NCBI RefSeq assembly: GCF_000003815.2
Contig: NC_049987.1
Location: 7,054,609-7,118,608, forward strand
Origin: Branchiostoma floridae
Taxonomy: Eukaryota > Chordata > Leptocardii > Amphioxiformes > Branchiostomatidae
DNA: 64,000 nt
Direction: 5' to 3'
In this document: one piece after another, positions 1 to 24,200 of the stretch
Numbering within the stretch: the stretch's first letter is position 1
How the letters are laid out: every line of letters starts with the position of its first letter
Notes under the pieces: model-generated
The model's input: the letters and a program-made list of their open reading frames with translations, nothing else
What the model was told of the DNA's origin: nothing
Database searches by the model: none
Position numbers and translations under genes: made by a program

Positions 1-1
1 T

Positions 2-487
2 GTACACCGAGACATTGCAGCTTGCAATGTTTTAATCTCCTCCGGTGGTGCTGGCAAGCTAGCCGACTTTGGTCTGGCAAGAGACATCTACACGGATTCC
101 ATATACAAAATGTACATCGACAGAGAGCAAGACCAAGTAAACCATCTCCCATTGAAGTGGATGGCGTTAGAATCCTTACAGCTTGGAGAGTTCACTCACA
201 AGAGCGATGTGTGGGCATATGGGGTGCTGCTGTGGGAGATTGCCACCCGGGGATACGAACCAACATATCCTGGTCCACTACGGCCTGACTGTTACCATCT
301 TATCAATGTCCTAAATGACGGCCATCATTTACCGCTGCCACGCGACTGTTCACCAGACCTGTACTGCCTGATGGTCAGATGTTGGAGCGCTGACCAAAAT
401 CAGCGGCCAGAAGCAGCGGACTTGATCACAACTGTCCAAGTCTACGGGAACATTGTGGAGCGTGTAGAGAAAGAAACTGCACTATAG
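2..487 (+). CDS. Receptor-type tyrosine kinase, C-terminal part of kinase domain (5' end outside window)
   Basis: The reading frame enters at base 2 and runs 161 codons to TAG at 485-487. In order it shows the catalytic loop HRDIAACN, the DFG motif (DFGLARDIY), an activation segment with three tyrosines, LPLKWMALESLQ (ALE in place of APE), SDVWAYGVLLWE, and the CW and RP motifs of lobe C. The WMALESLQ and VLLWE wording and the short tail after the domain resemble the Met/Ron and Axl-type receptor kinases, but I cannot fix the subfamily because the extracellular part is missing. The canonical HRDLAARN has Cys where Arg is normal (AACN). No intron interrupts HRD to stop, whereas vertebrate receptor kinases usually split this region. 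It would phosphorylate tyrosines at the plasma membrane. Poly(A) signal at 694-699. Confidence 0.85.
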   Translation, partial: VHRDIAACNVLISSGGAGKLADFGLARDIYTDSIYKMYIDREQDQVNHLPLKWMALESLQLGEFTHKSDVWAYGVLLWEIATRGYEPTYPGPLRPDCYHLINVLNDGHHLPLPRDCSPDLYCLMVRCWSADQNQRPEAADLITTVQVYGNIVERVEKETAL

Positions 488-826
488 ACATGCGCATGTA
501 TATTAGTAGCTAAGGTCATTTCTAGGTCACCTTACCAGTTAAAACTGCTACACGACATTGCTATTATCAAAACAACTAGCCAGCTCATTGCATGTACATT
601 TGACTTATTGATGTGAATCTACAAAATGTATTATGCACCAAAAGATGTATCAATTTCGAGTAGACTGATTCCATAGACCCTTAAGAGATGCAAAATAAAA
701 ACATAATAATGCAACTATTTGACGGACATGCAGCCATTCTCTTATTGGTCAATTTCATAATTGCCATACTATCATTGGTTGAACTGACAGTCTTTTGTTT
801 GCCACTTTGGCCTCAGTATCGATCTA
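488..826 (+). other. 3' UTR of the kinase gene and flank
   Basis: AT-rich sequence after the kinase stop codon. An AATAAA hexamer at 694-699 is the likely poly(A) signal, giving a 3' UTR of about 230 nt. No coding potential seen between there and the transposon border at 827. Confidence 0.5.
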
Positions 827-3800
827 CAGTACCAGCACGGTAAACTTTACCGTAAATTACGGTGTGCGTAATCGTGAACACGCCGTAAATACGATCGTAA
901 TTACGGCCGTATTTACGGGGCGGTATTACGTGGAAACCGGTCGGTAATATTCAGAATATTCATGTTTTGAACACCGTGTACACGGAATATTCATGAGAAC
1001 GTCATTAATTATTAATCAAACAGCATGATTTGCGGCAGAAATTTAGCGGCGCCTGACCCGGAGGGCGGGGTACCGCCGCATGCGTAACATAACTAGACTG
1101 TTTTTTAAGTACTGTAAAGTTAAATCGCGAGCCGATCTCTTGTGATATTCCGAACAAAATGTAGACTGCATAGCAGAACAATCCCCATAACCATGTTCTC
1201 TTGTATGAATTGAAAGTATTTCTCGAAGCATAAATACGTGTGTTCAAATATTATACGGAGCCAGATACAACTTCACAATAAAAATGCTCCTGTTTGCCGA
1301 AAATATAACTCAACCGGTTTTCACCGGCGGGTTTGATATTGCCGCCGGGCATGACCAGCGATCGGGAACATACACCAGCGCGCGCTCGGAAAATCACCTT
1401 CGAATTTTGATAGGAATATCTTTAAGGTTCGACAAATACATATCTGGAATGGTGCAACTATTTTATAACTACTACGTCCTCGCTTCCTATTAAATATAAA
1501 CGTCCAAAAATGCCATAGTGAGACACTTTTCTCCTCGGTATGTCACACAGTCGGCGTGTACACGCCGTAATTACGGCGTCACAGTCGTGTATACAGTTTT
1601 GTGTGGCGTTTACAAAGTGGAAAATGTTGGCAAACTTTGGGGTTTTGAGTTGAAATATGAGGCCTCCATTGTTGAAATCGAAACTAATAGATGTTTTTGC
1701 GTGTTTAGTAGATGTTATAAGATACCGGACGGTAGAATTGTAGAAAAAATGGGTCTGACCCGTGCCCTCCCACCGCGACGCTAAATTTGATTGACACATG
1801 CGGCCGAGGCGCGGCTTCTTTGAGTTTGTCGGCATATTCAATTCTCAAAGATCGGGCCTGCGCGAACTGCACTTTAAGTCTAACAGCCCGCTATGGCAAA
1901 AAAAAATGCGCAATAAAGGTCTTCATTCATTCATTGTTACAACAATAAACACAGAGTTTGTTTTTCCGCCGTGTTTGTTTTTTTTTCTTCGTTTATTCTA
2001 CTTGATAGCGATATTAAGTACCGACGTATATATTTTGAATATTTTGGAACGACATGTATCGTGATGACAAAGGCACGGAAATTCTTCATATACATTAGCA
2101 CATTTTATAAATAGCGATTTACCTAACATATTTCCAACATTTGGAATAGATGATGGTCGATCGGGTAGCAGCAGAATGATGATGGAAAATCTGATATAAA
2201 CTTACCTTCCAGGTTTTAAACGTTACATGTTGTGACGTAGTGTATATGTATATAGGAGTCCAGAGAATGGGCCCGGGGTCTTCAGTGTTCTCAAAAAGAG
2301 CTTTAAAAGTTTCACCGGAAATTCTGGGAAGTTCGCAACTACAGTGTAGTTGCAGATAATAAAATCAACAAACGAAGTTTAAAATGGGAATAGATCCTCA
2401 CCACTGTTGACGGCGATCTTTTTTTACAAGCGGTAGATCGTATATTTCGTTTTCGTTCAAGGGCTCATTCATCCCCCCCCCCAAAAAAAAACATTTCTTG
2501 CAGCATGAATCGGAAAAAAATAATTTCTTAAATATATGTACGATGTACTCCTTCCTGCTATCCTTACTGCTTATATCAATATTTCAAAATTAAGCGCTCG
2601 TGACAGTTATTGCAATCATATTGGTGTCAGTTGTTAAGAATCTAGGATAGCTGCAAGGCTGAATGTATTCCCCGCAGTAAGTTTGCGTCGACTATCCGAC
2701 GACCAGGAGCAGCCGTCAGCGTAATCTCCAAGCAGATTCCCCCGTGGCATAAAACAGTAACATAAGCTGGGGAAGGAGTTTAGCCGGCAGAGGAGTATAA
2801 TTGGCCACTGCCGTCAGCGATGTTCCGTCCCAAGAGCTCATTCAGGAACAGGTAGGTCTCGTTGGTGGAGCTGCACCCTCGACGATCAGCAGTGTGCCAA
2901 GGAAGCCAACGGATGGAAACCCACATCCTTTTATTCTGGCTTAGAAATGTAGCTAGCTAACGTAAGTCTTAATACATAGTAAAAGTAAGTGTAATGTTAG
3001 TTACGACTTCACAACTTTGAACATGTACGGTTAGTTACGCTAACACAACATTGAACAGACAAAATACGATTAACAACAACATTAAAAACGCATAAGGATG
3101 AAAGTATGCTATGTTACTGAAAAGTATGTATTGATTTCGTTGGTCGACTGTCTGACGACCAGGAGCCGCCGTCAGCGATGTTCCGTCTCAAGATCTCCGC
3201 CAGGAACAGGTAGGTCTTGTTGGCGGAGCTGCACCCTCGACGATCAGCAGTGGGCCGAGGAAGCCAACGGATGGAAACCCAATCCCTTTAATTTATCCTA
3301 GCTTAGAAAAGTAGCGACGGATGTATAACTACATAGTAGAAGTACATATAATGTTAGTTACGTCAACAAAACTTTGAACAGATACACAGACAAAATACGA
3401 TTAACAACAACATTAAAAACACATAAGGATAAAAGTATGCCCTGTATTGATTTCGTCGGTCGACTGTCCGGCGACCAGGAGCCGCCGTCAGCGATGTTCC
3501 GTCCCAAGAGCTCCGCCAGGAACAGGTAGGTCGACTGCCCGACGACCAGGAACGTCCGATGGCGATGTTCCGACCCAAGAGAACAGGTAGGTCTTAATGC
3601 CGAGTTCCACCCTCGACGAGCAGCAGTGTTTCAAGGAAAAGGGCGGCCGACGAAAACCTAAATTCGTAACCTAGAAAATTCGTAACCTCAATTTATCTAG
3701 AAATAGTAACTTATGACCAGACACATTATCCTATATGTATTCATATTACAAGCATTATGTGTAGTCAATTTATACGTACAAGTAGTCCATTAATGCGAAC

Positions 3801-6237
3801 CATACATGCCTGAAATAGTCCACAGATCTATTTAATACTCCTTGAGAACTTCGCACGTAGCGATCTATTTGTAGTGGGAATACATCATGATCACTCCGTC
3901 CCCCGTCCTTCAGTCGGTGATATTGCTTTGTGCCAAAGTCCTTGGTCATACTTGAGTCAGGTACAGTTTGAATGAAAATTTACGCCTCGATGTACAAAAC
4001 TCCATCTTTTGTGATGGTGTTTCCGTCTCTCTAAAATTAAAAAAAAAAAAACGTCTCAAAATACCCGACCAAGACTTTCATCACAATGCTACACCAAATT
4101 TAGCACCGAAAACTTGCGTCGTCCGGCTGCAAAAACTCCGATAAGTGAGCGTAGCCGGTAACTAGTATTGGACCAGTCTATTATAATAGGGGGAAACGTC
4201 ACACATCGGGTGATTCTAAAGTTCATTGAAATAAACAAAATGCCAACTTAAATATTCCATAACGGTTGTTAAATGTTCCTACATATTCAAAGGAAGCTAG
4301 CCAAATTACATATCTTTTGAAAAAAAAAGTTAATTTGACATTTCTTGATATAATTGTCCCCATCTGCTACTATTAGAACGTCCCCTAAATCGTGGGAATC
4401 CCAGTACAGAACGTCAGAAGTTCCCTACATCCAAGTTGTACGGGGCGGCGGTCCTTTGATCTAGTATCATATGTGCCGGGCGCCGGCGACAAAATCAATC
4501 AATTTTGACAGCACTAGCTGTCTGACATTTCCGGAGAAACTAAAAACTGTAAAAGAAATCAAATTTGGACTTATACAAAAATGTACATTTACAAATGCAT
4601 TAGGATTTAATTTTTTGTGCCAGGTTCTGGTTACTGAAATAAATAAATCGTTTTGTATTATCCGTTTTATCGATTTTAGGTTTGAAACTCAAAGTCTCTC
4701 ATTTATTTTTTATACACAAACAACACGTCTTTTGTGAGCCATATTTCAGGGTTCTTCAAACGCCAGCGACAGAACCTCGTTTTACTTTAAACGCGACAAG
4801 TTTCAACTTATTTTTGCTATCAGTTTTCCTCTTCGCTGATTGGCTGTCAAAAATGATTGAATTTGCGTTCGGCAAAGTTTCAGATTGTCCGGCGCGGGCA
4901 GCACGATCTTCAAAAGGCCGCGATCTGCTTTCAATGTAATCAAGACGACACACCGTGGGAAAGTGTATATTTGACTTGTAGTGGCCATCTCGGAGCTGCT
5001 GTTTCGCGCTGGATGCATCAAATCTCATATCATAATCTCTAGTTTAGTTTTATCCAGATCCCAGACGATTCTCCGATTTCTGGCTATTATTTGTTACAAC
5101 GCTCAAATTTTAATCAAATCTTTGGCTATATCAATTGCAATTTGAAGAGTTGTACAGAAAAGCTGTGTTGCTAAGGAACATGTGTGTTTGTTTAGACGTA
5201 AGGCCGGCGCTCGGTGTAAGTCAACTTTTTTTACCTCGCGTTCAGTTGGCCGACACGGGTATGCCGAAACATTGAATGCCCACTTTTGGTCAATTTTTGT
5301 CAAATCTATTTCCAACATAAAAAAATTGTGATGCCTATTTAGTGTTGTGGCTTGTTTAAGTTAGTAAATGTGAAAGTAACCCAGGACTGCTTCTGCTCTC
5401 GGAAAACGACACGGGCGTGTTTCCCGTCAGCGTGCGAGTTTTCGCAGCTGATTACAAGGGATGGTTGAAGACAAAACAAAAATTTCAGTCTTTGTCGACA
5501 AGTGCAAGACAAAGTCAAAGACAAGAATCGATCTCGGTAAATGTGTTATTTATCTGCTATAGAATATGATATATTTTGTCAAACCGGCTTGTCTTGATCC
5601 GTACAATGAACTTTTGCATGAATCGATCAAAATGGCGATTAATATTGCACTGTGATCATTCCCCACCTCTTTTTGTCTCAAGCTATTCAGAAGAGCAAGT
5701 ATAAAGTTTACTACTGCTCCCTCCTAGAGGCGCCGCGCAAATATCCACGCACCTTGTGTATTTGGGGGTCAACGACCTATCCACGCAGGCTGCGTCTTTC
5801 GGGGTCAACGACCTATAAAGTGCGTGGCTTTGAATGCAGAAAACTTCGGATGGATTGCACAATCGAATAAATCCAACCTGTGTTTTTCACTTCAGAGTAT
5901 AAAAGTTGTGTTGCAGATTGCCTTTTCTACCCCCCAAAATAAGAATTTTATACAAATGAGAACGTACTAAGCCCGCTAGCAACCCGAAAGACTGCACCAG
6001 CGGAAGGCTGCCTTACCTTGATTTTACAGCATTTTTACTATTCACGCTGTCGTAAAATCAAGGCGCTAATCAGTTCTTACGGCGAGGACACGCTGCTCAT
6101 TATCGACCTCATTAGCGTTAATGAGCTAGCGGCACCGTAATCTGGTGTTCACCGTAAACGTGTACACGATCGTAATTACGCCGTGTTTACGTTTTCGAAT
6201 TTTCGTAATTACGTTACTTTTTACCATGCTGGTACTG
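827..6237. mobile_element. Large terminal-inverted-repeat element (5.4 kb), class uncertain
   Basis: The left end begins CAGTACCAGCACGGTAAA and the right end, read on the minus strand from 6237, begins CAGTACCAGCATGGTAAA: 17 of 18 match, with weaker similarity to about 35 bp. Both ends are flanked by TA (825-826 and 6238-6239), consistent with a TA target duplication. Subterminal regions at both ends carry repeats built on CGTAATTACG or CCGTAAAT (about 850-920 and 1565-1576 at the left, 6165-6212 at the right), which look like transposase-binding arrays. A 12 bp perfect stem (CCTTGATTTTAC and its complement) sits at about 6016-6062. Only short unrecognised ORFs lie inside, so it appears non-autonomous or decayed. 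Superfamily not assigned. Confidence 0.6.
2686..3660. repeat. Three diverged tandem copies of a ~320 bp unit
   Basis: Units start near 2689, 3143 and 3461, each with GTCGACT followed by CGACCAGGAG, then GATGTTCCGTC, AGGAACAGGTAGGTC and CACCCTCGACGA blocks. Copies two and three also share an AT-rich tail (ACAAAATACGATTAACAACA at about 3060 and 3390). The first copy carries about 100 extra bases. Each core ends in a strong donor-like AACAG/GTAGGT on the plus strand, and an open frame runs on the minus strand, but most differences between copies change amino acids, so I do not call it coding. Confidence 0.6.
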
Positions 6238-6266
6238 TATCATGTCCACCACATGAAAAATATGTA

Positions 6267-18679
<12,413 letters not shown>

Positions 18680-18693
18680 GTTGGACGCTCTGA

Positions 18694-18707
18694 TTTTCGC
18701 GGGAAAA
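18694..18707. promoter_or_regulatory. E2F-type palindromic site upstream of MSH2
   Basis: TTTTCGCGGGAAAA is 15 bp upstream of the MSH2 start codon. It contains the E2F consensus (TTTSSCGC) on both strands. Vertebrate MSH2 is a known E2F-responsive S-phase gene, so the site fits; function here is inferred. Confidence 0.6.
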
Positions 18708-19436
18708 GGCTACCGACCTTTGACCTTTCTAACTTTTTGCCTAACTGTACGACCCAGTTAGTGAGTGGTCGGTTGAAAGCGTCCTCTAACGACTAAATAT
18801 ATCATTGCAGATATTAAGACTACAAAGTATATGCCTAATCAGTGGTGCCTAACTGTCGAATTTGTTCAGCATTCAGCGCCATTTGGATGCTCAAAACTTT
18901 GTTTAGATGCTAACGGACCGATTCTGCTGTCTCACTGCTGGTTAACATTTTCAACTGTTGTCATTTTGAGTAAGTTAACGTTAGCGTCTGTGGTATGACA
19001 TATTTCTTTACAATAACACCTTTGACTGTTGATGGGCGCTTTTATGTTACCGTCGAGATTCTGGTTCGAGATGATTGCAGTTCGGGTGCAGTCCGACCAG
19101 TATCTGCAATGATATTTTTGGTCGTTGTGGGGCGCTTTTGAACAGTTACAGGTGTCTGGCATTTAAAAAACTTTTTCCTGCAATACTGTTTTTGGCCGTT
19201 GAGGGGCGCTTTTAAGCCCTGGTAGATTCCTTCTACTTCTAGCTTGAATCCCAAGCCGTGAGCTGCAATATTCCATATCATTTTTCATTCAGTATCAACA
19301 AGTTAACAGCTGGGACAAACAAATGGAATAATGTTCCAGATTGGGTGCAGATCAAGTAATAATAATCAGCCGCAGCCGACCGATGATGATGATGAATAAT
19401 CAGACAAAAACACTTCATACAGTTGGAATCTGAGCA
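18708..19436. other. SON-MSH2 intergenic segment with three copies of a short GGGCGCTTTT box
   Basis: No coding sequence seen. A motif close to GTTGWGGGGCGCTTTT occurs near 19026, 19121 and 19197 with a pyrimidine-rich surround. The MSH2 core promoter must lie at the low-coordinate end of this segment, close to the E2F-like site. Confidence 0.45.
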
Positions 19437-21104
19437 TTTATTTTCTGAGCTCCTAGATCACTACAGTCTAGTGTGCACCACAGCTTAATTAATTAAGTTA
19501 TAACAGATAAATAAAACCAGTTCTTGCACTGCATCTGACAAGGTGTTTCAGATAAAGACATAAGGTGTTACAGATAACTTCTGCTTAACTAACAGAACAT
19601 GATGTTGCAGCAAAATGAGCTTATCCTCAATGAGAAGGCTGAATTCAGGAAACTAGAACTAAAAAGTAATATGATAGGATCATTTACATAAGACACTACT
19701 GATGGTTTCTTTTGCCTAAACGAGAAATGCCCAAGGCAAGACCATCTACATTATTTCACACTTTCTACACTTTCAAAATTGGAGCACCATTGCCTACACA
19801 CTGTACATACTACAATTATACACCTTCTTTTCATCATCAAAATGCTATGAAAGGCAGAAGTCTGCTTCTCTCTTACGTTTAAAAATAAAGATAATAATCT
19901 TAAACATTTTCAACTAAGAACAAAGGGCACAATAAATACTGGATGGAGACAGATCCAAAACAATGTCTGCCATGTATAGTTTGTAGAGTCATGTACACCA
20001 ACATTTTGGTGCTAGTTTAGTGCAATACACATAACATTACAGATAAGATGATCATACTGCTCAAATATGGCATTGATAATCTTCCATTATGACAAAATAG
20101 ACATAGACTCATGCAAAGAATACAGAGAATCCTTTTGCTCTGAATTCTTTCATTTTCACAAACTCAAGAAAAATATGCATTGCCAAGCTCAGAGTTTCTG
20201 TCCCCCAACTAAGAGTAATGTCAGATTCTGAAGACATGACAGTGTATGATGAAGGAAAAGTGGAAGTACAGAGGTACACATGTTAGCCCCAACTGATTCT
20301 CCTAGCAACCTTTATTTACTGTTTTTCAAACATTGCACTGAGTTGTGTTGAAGTTTCCATTGCATTTCCAATGATAAATTAAACAAATGATACATAATCG
20401 TAAAGTTTAAAACAATCAACTTAAAAAACAGTACAGATGATATTTGTGGGTTTTATAAGGTGGTTTTCAGTTAAATCATCAGAAAAACCTACCAGTGCTA
20501 TGGAATTGCTAATTTACATCTATGTCTTGCACTGTAAACTGCTGTAGTATGTGTAATAATACATATTTGAATATGTCAATCTTTGTGTTACGATGGTTGG
20601 AATTCTACAAAAATACTCTGATGATGACAGGATGATTTGAAGTCCATCTGAACATGTTGATAAGATAGCTGCAGAAGATTTAACTGTTACATATTGTGAA
20701 CAATTCATAGTGCTGATGTAGAATAAATCTGATGAGAAAGACAATCACCTTTTCTCTCCTTTGTACTGAGAAGTCTTTCTTACAAAACTTAAGCAATAAG
20801 AAATTCTCTTGCCCGACAACAACAGAAAACTAAAGTATGAACAAACAAGCTTCATAGATCATACTATACATTATTATGCAGAAAATTTTCTTTCATACAA
20901 ATCCAACATTAAGAACAACAACATTTTGCAGGAGTATTTTCCATCGAAGTGGTTGCCTTTCTTTCAACTAATCAGCTACCCCCACACCCCTATAAGAGAA
21001 TGGATCTGTTCCAGTTTTGCTACAGGTTATTTTAAGTCTGGACAAAAGATTTGCCAAATGGGGGGTGAGCAAGGCCAGCTGATGTGGTTGAAAGAAAGGC
21101 CTGA
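19437..21104 (-). other. SON: 3' UTR of SON
   Basis: AT-rich sequence following the SON stop codon. Minus-strand AATAAA hexamers occur at 19442-19437 and 20316-20311; the former would give a 1.7 kb UTR. No other coding signal seen here. Confidence 0.45.
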
Positions 21105-21239
21105 CTAGTTATTAGGTACTGGAGCATCTTTTGGTATGAGCCCCATGGCTTGGAGGGCAACTGTAGCAGCCTGGGCTTTGGCGTGTTTCTTGTTGGGACT
21201 TGCTATGGTGGGTTGGTACTCTTCACTGTTGATCCTCAC
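21105..21239 (-). CDS. SON: SON last coding exon (dsRNA-binding domain C-terminal helix)
   Basis: 45 codons including stop: VRINSEEYQPTIASPNKKHA then KAQAATVALQAMGLIPKD and APVPNN. NKKHAKAQAATVALQAMG is the conserved final helix. Shorter tail than vertebrate SON, which continues about 14 residues after PKD. Confidence 0.93.
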   Translation of the reverse strand: MRINSEEYQPTIASPNKKHAKAQAATVALQAMGLIPKDAPVPNN

Positions 21240-24200
21240 CTGGGGGAAGATGGAGTGAAGTTAGTGATCTGCATAGAATTTTAACTCAACAGCTTACTCT
21301 AGTGACCTTTATCCGCTGGGTAACCTATATACATGGTATTTAAAGACGGTATTTAGAAATATTAGGTTGATGTACAGTGGTTTCAAACTAAAATATTTTG
21401 AAAACACTACAATTTGATACACTGTTCGTCAACTGGTTATCACTAACTTAAGTACCCTGCTTTTAAACACAACGGGTTACCCCACGGATAAAGGTAAACT
21501 AATGTTAACAACTGCAAATTTGGGACTCCCAAAGTTTGCTAACTTTCATCAAGCTTAGGGATGTCTTAAGGCCAATCCCTGAAATTTGCTTACTGGGACA
21601 AACAAAATTTCACCCATCCATCCAAAAATCTGAACTTAATGACATTTAATTGACAGATTTAACAAGGAAAGATAACATGTGCTCCCAAAAGATGAGTGGG
21701 ACAGAAAATAAATTTAGCTAGAGACAGCCTTGCTTTCAACCCACAAATCTGAAACTCCACTATACCACTATAACACGAGAGAGCTTTCCACTGTGTTTTA
21801 AAGGTCAGTCATTTCTACAGTGCAGTACCTCATTGGATTGCAAGGAGGCAATCCTAACACATGCACACCTGACTCTAAAAGCACAACAAGTGAAGACAAC
21901 TAAATGAAGACTCTGAGTCTGTTGCTTTGTACACATTCTAAGCTTCAGAAAGTGAATCTAGTTCAGACCAGTACCTTGAAGAGGAAGTTCTTCTTGTGGT
22001 CAGGCCCGCTGTCGTGGACCAGGACAAACTCTGGAGGCATCCATTTCCTCTTGTTACAGATCTCCATCAGGGCAGACACAGGGTGCTTACCTGGGGAACA
22101 CAGACAGGCATGGTGTCTGATTAAGAGGTACGTTGCATTTTATATCTGTAATGATTTTTATCTAAAATCTGTCATAAAAGACAGGGAGGCTTGAAGAACT
22201 TACATTGTGGACAACAATGGGGTCAGCTAAATATGGTATGACTGAGTTCTACATAAGTTCTGTTGTTGTCATAGTTGCCAAAATATATCACTTTTAGTAA
22301 CTGCAAAATGACAAATTTAACTAGGATTAAGCTTAGGATCAAAATGTAATTTGACAACCGAGTTTAACAATCTGATATTGCAATTTTCAAGTACAAAACA
22401 TAAGCTAGAAAAGAAGCAAGTACACAATAAGCAGGAGGTTAACTAGTCTCACCTGACAGGTCCTTCCCAGTAGTGTCTTTAATGACAGGAACAGGCCCAG
22501 ACTTCTTGCCTTGCTTCTCACCCTGGGCAAGCAGACCTGGACAAACACAGATGTCATACAATACAGAAGCTGGCATTGCCAGGAAAACATAGTTGACATT
22601 GCACACAGTGTTTTAGTTATCTGTAACTGCAGTCCTGAATCTATGTATCATTCTGTATCTATATAGCCAGTACAACCACCTTTCAGCGTAACACACCAGC
22701 ACACAGTGCAGCAGCAGCTGGTTATATTACACTGAATGGCCTGTCACACCTAGCTTTGCACATCTATCTGCAAGTTCTCTTTAGAACCATCCAAGGAAGA
22801 TGCCTGGTCTTGGTGATAACAAATTCCACTTTATGAAAGTTCTGGGAAAATATGAATTTCTAAACACAGTCCTAGGTTGGTAACTCTGGTACTTAAAGGC
22901 ATGACTATTCCTTGTTCTTTTTTGAGCTGGTATAAGATACTTATTAGTCGGTACGTCCACTTTGTTGGTCATTTTGTACACGATGCAAAGTCTGGGCATT
23001 TTCCTTCAGTTATCTGCAGTGCTGATTCTATGCTGCAAGGTGAAGCCTTCAGAAAGGATATGATAAGCCACTCGGCCGCATGTTTAAGTGCAGTTGCCAT
23101 GTCTTCGGCTTGTGAAAGAACCCACCGCTTTCCTTTGAAATAGGACTTTGGCTCGAGAGTGCCATGCCAAAAGACCTGTCGATACCCAACCCAACAACTT
23201 GTATTTCAAAATGCACAACGAGTTACCCCACGGATAAAGGTAAACTAATGTTAACAACTTCGGCTTGTGAAAGAATCCACCGCTTTCCTTTGAAAAAGGA
23301 CTTTGGCTCGAGAGTGCCATGCCAAAAGACCTGTCGATACCCAACCCAACAACTTGTATTTCAAAATACACAACGAGTTACCCCACGGATAAAGGTAAAC
23401 TAATGTTAATGATATATCATAGGTTACCCAACGGATAAACGTGAACTAAGCTTTACATAGGCTGCCCTACGCACCTCTCCTGTCTGTCTTGACGTCCAGC
23501 GTGAGTGGTTCCAGCACGCCCGTCTGCCCCTTGCCGAGCCCCTCGCCGGGTTTCCAGCCCATCTTCTTCATGAGCTGCATGCCCATCCCGCCCTGCACCG
23601 GGTTCAGCCGCTGGAACATGTCCTGCAGCCACCGGCAACAACACACGGGGGAGGGGGGCACGGGATCAGTCTTTTATAGAACATGGCATGGTTGTGATAT
23701 AGCTTAAGAGAAAGAAAGAGTTTTGCACTGGCCAGCTGTATAGTTTCTACATTGTACCTACATCATGGCATTGTCTACTAAATTAAATGCATCAGCTTAT
23801 TAGTCTTTAGAACATGGCACACTTTGGTGTGGTTGTGCTATAGTGAGAGAGAAAGAAAGAGTTTTGCGCTAACCAGCTTTATAGATTCTATATCGTACCT
23901 ACTTGTAGCATGTCTACTATAATGCATCGTCTTTGTTATCCATCTAAAATATCATGACACAGAGGATAAGTCTTAAGAACATGGTACACTTTGGGGAGAT
24001 TAATATTGTCATAGTGAGAGAGTAAGAAAGAGATTTGCACTAAACTTTGTCAGTTTGTCTAGTACATGTTTAAGGAATAGAGAAGAAGCATGTAAACTAG
24101 TTTGTGTATAACTTGTCTATTACTCCCTTTGTATCTAACGTTCTGCATTTAGCCAATGAAGAATGAATACGCAATAAACTTCACTGTCATTATTACTAAC

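Noticed and set aside
1043-2064. Several 60-127 codon open frames inside the TIR element
   Set aside because: They overlap on both strands, lack recognised motifs and have no consistent splice structure; likely chance frames.
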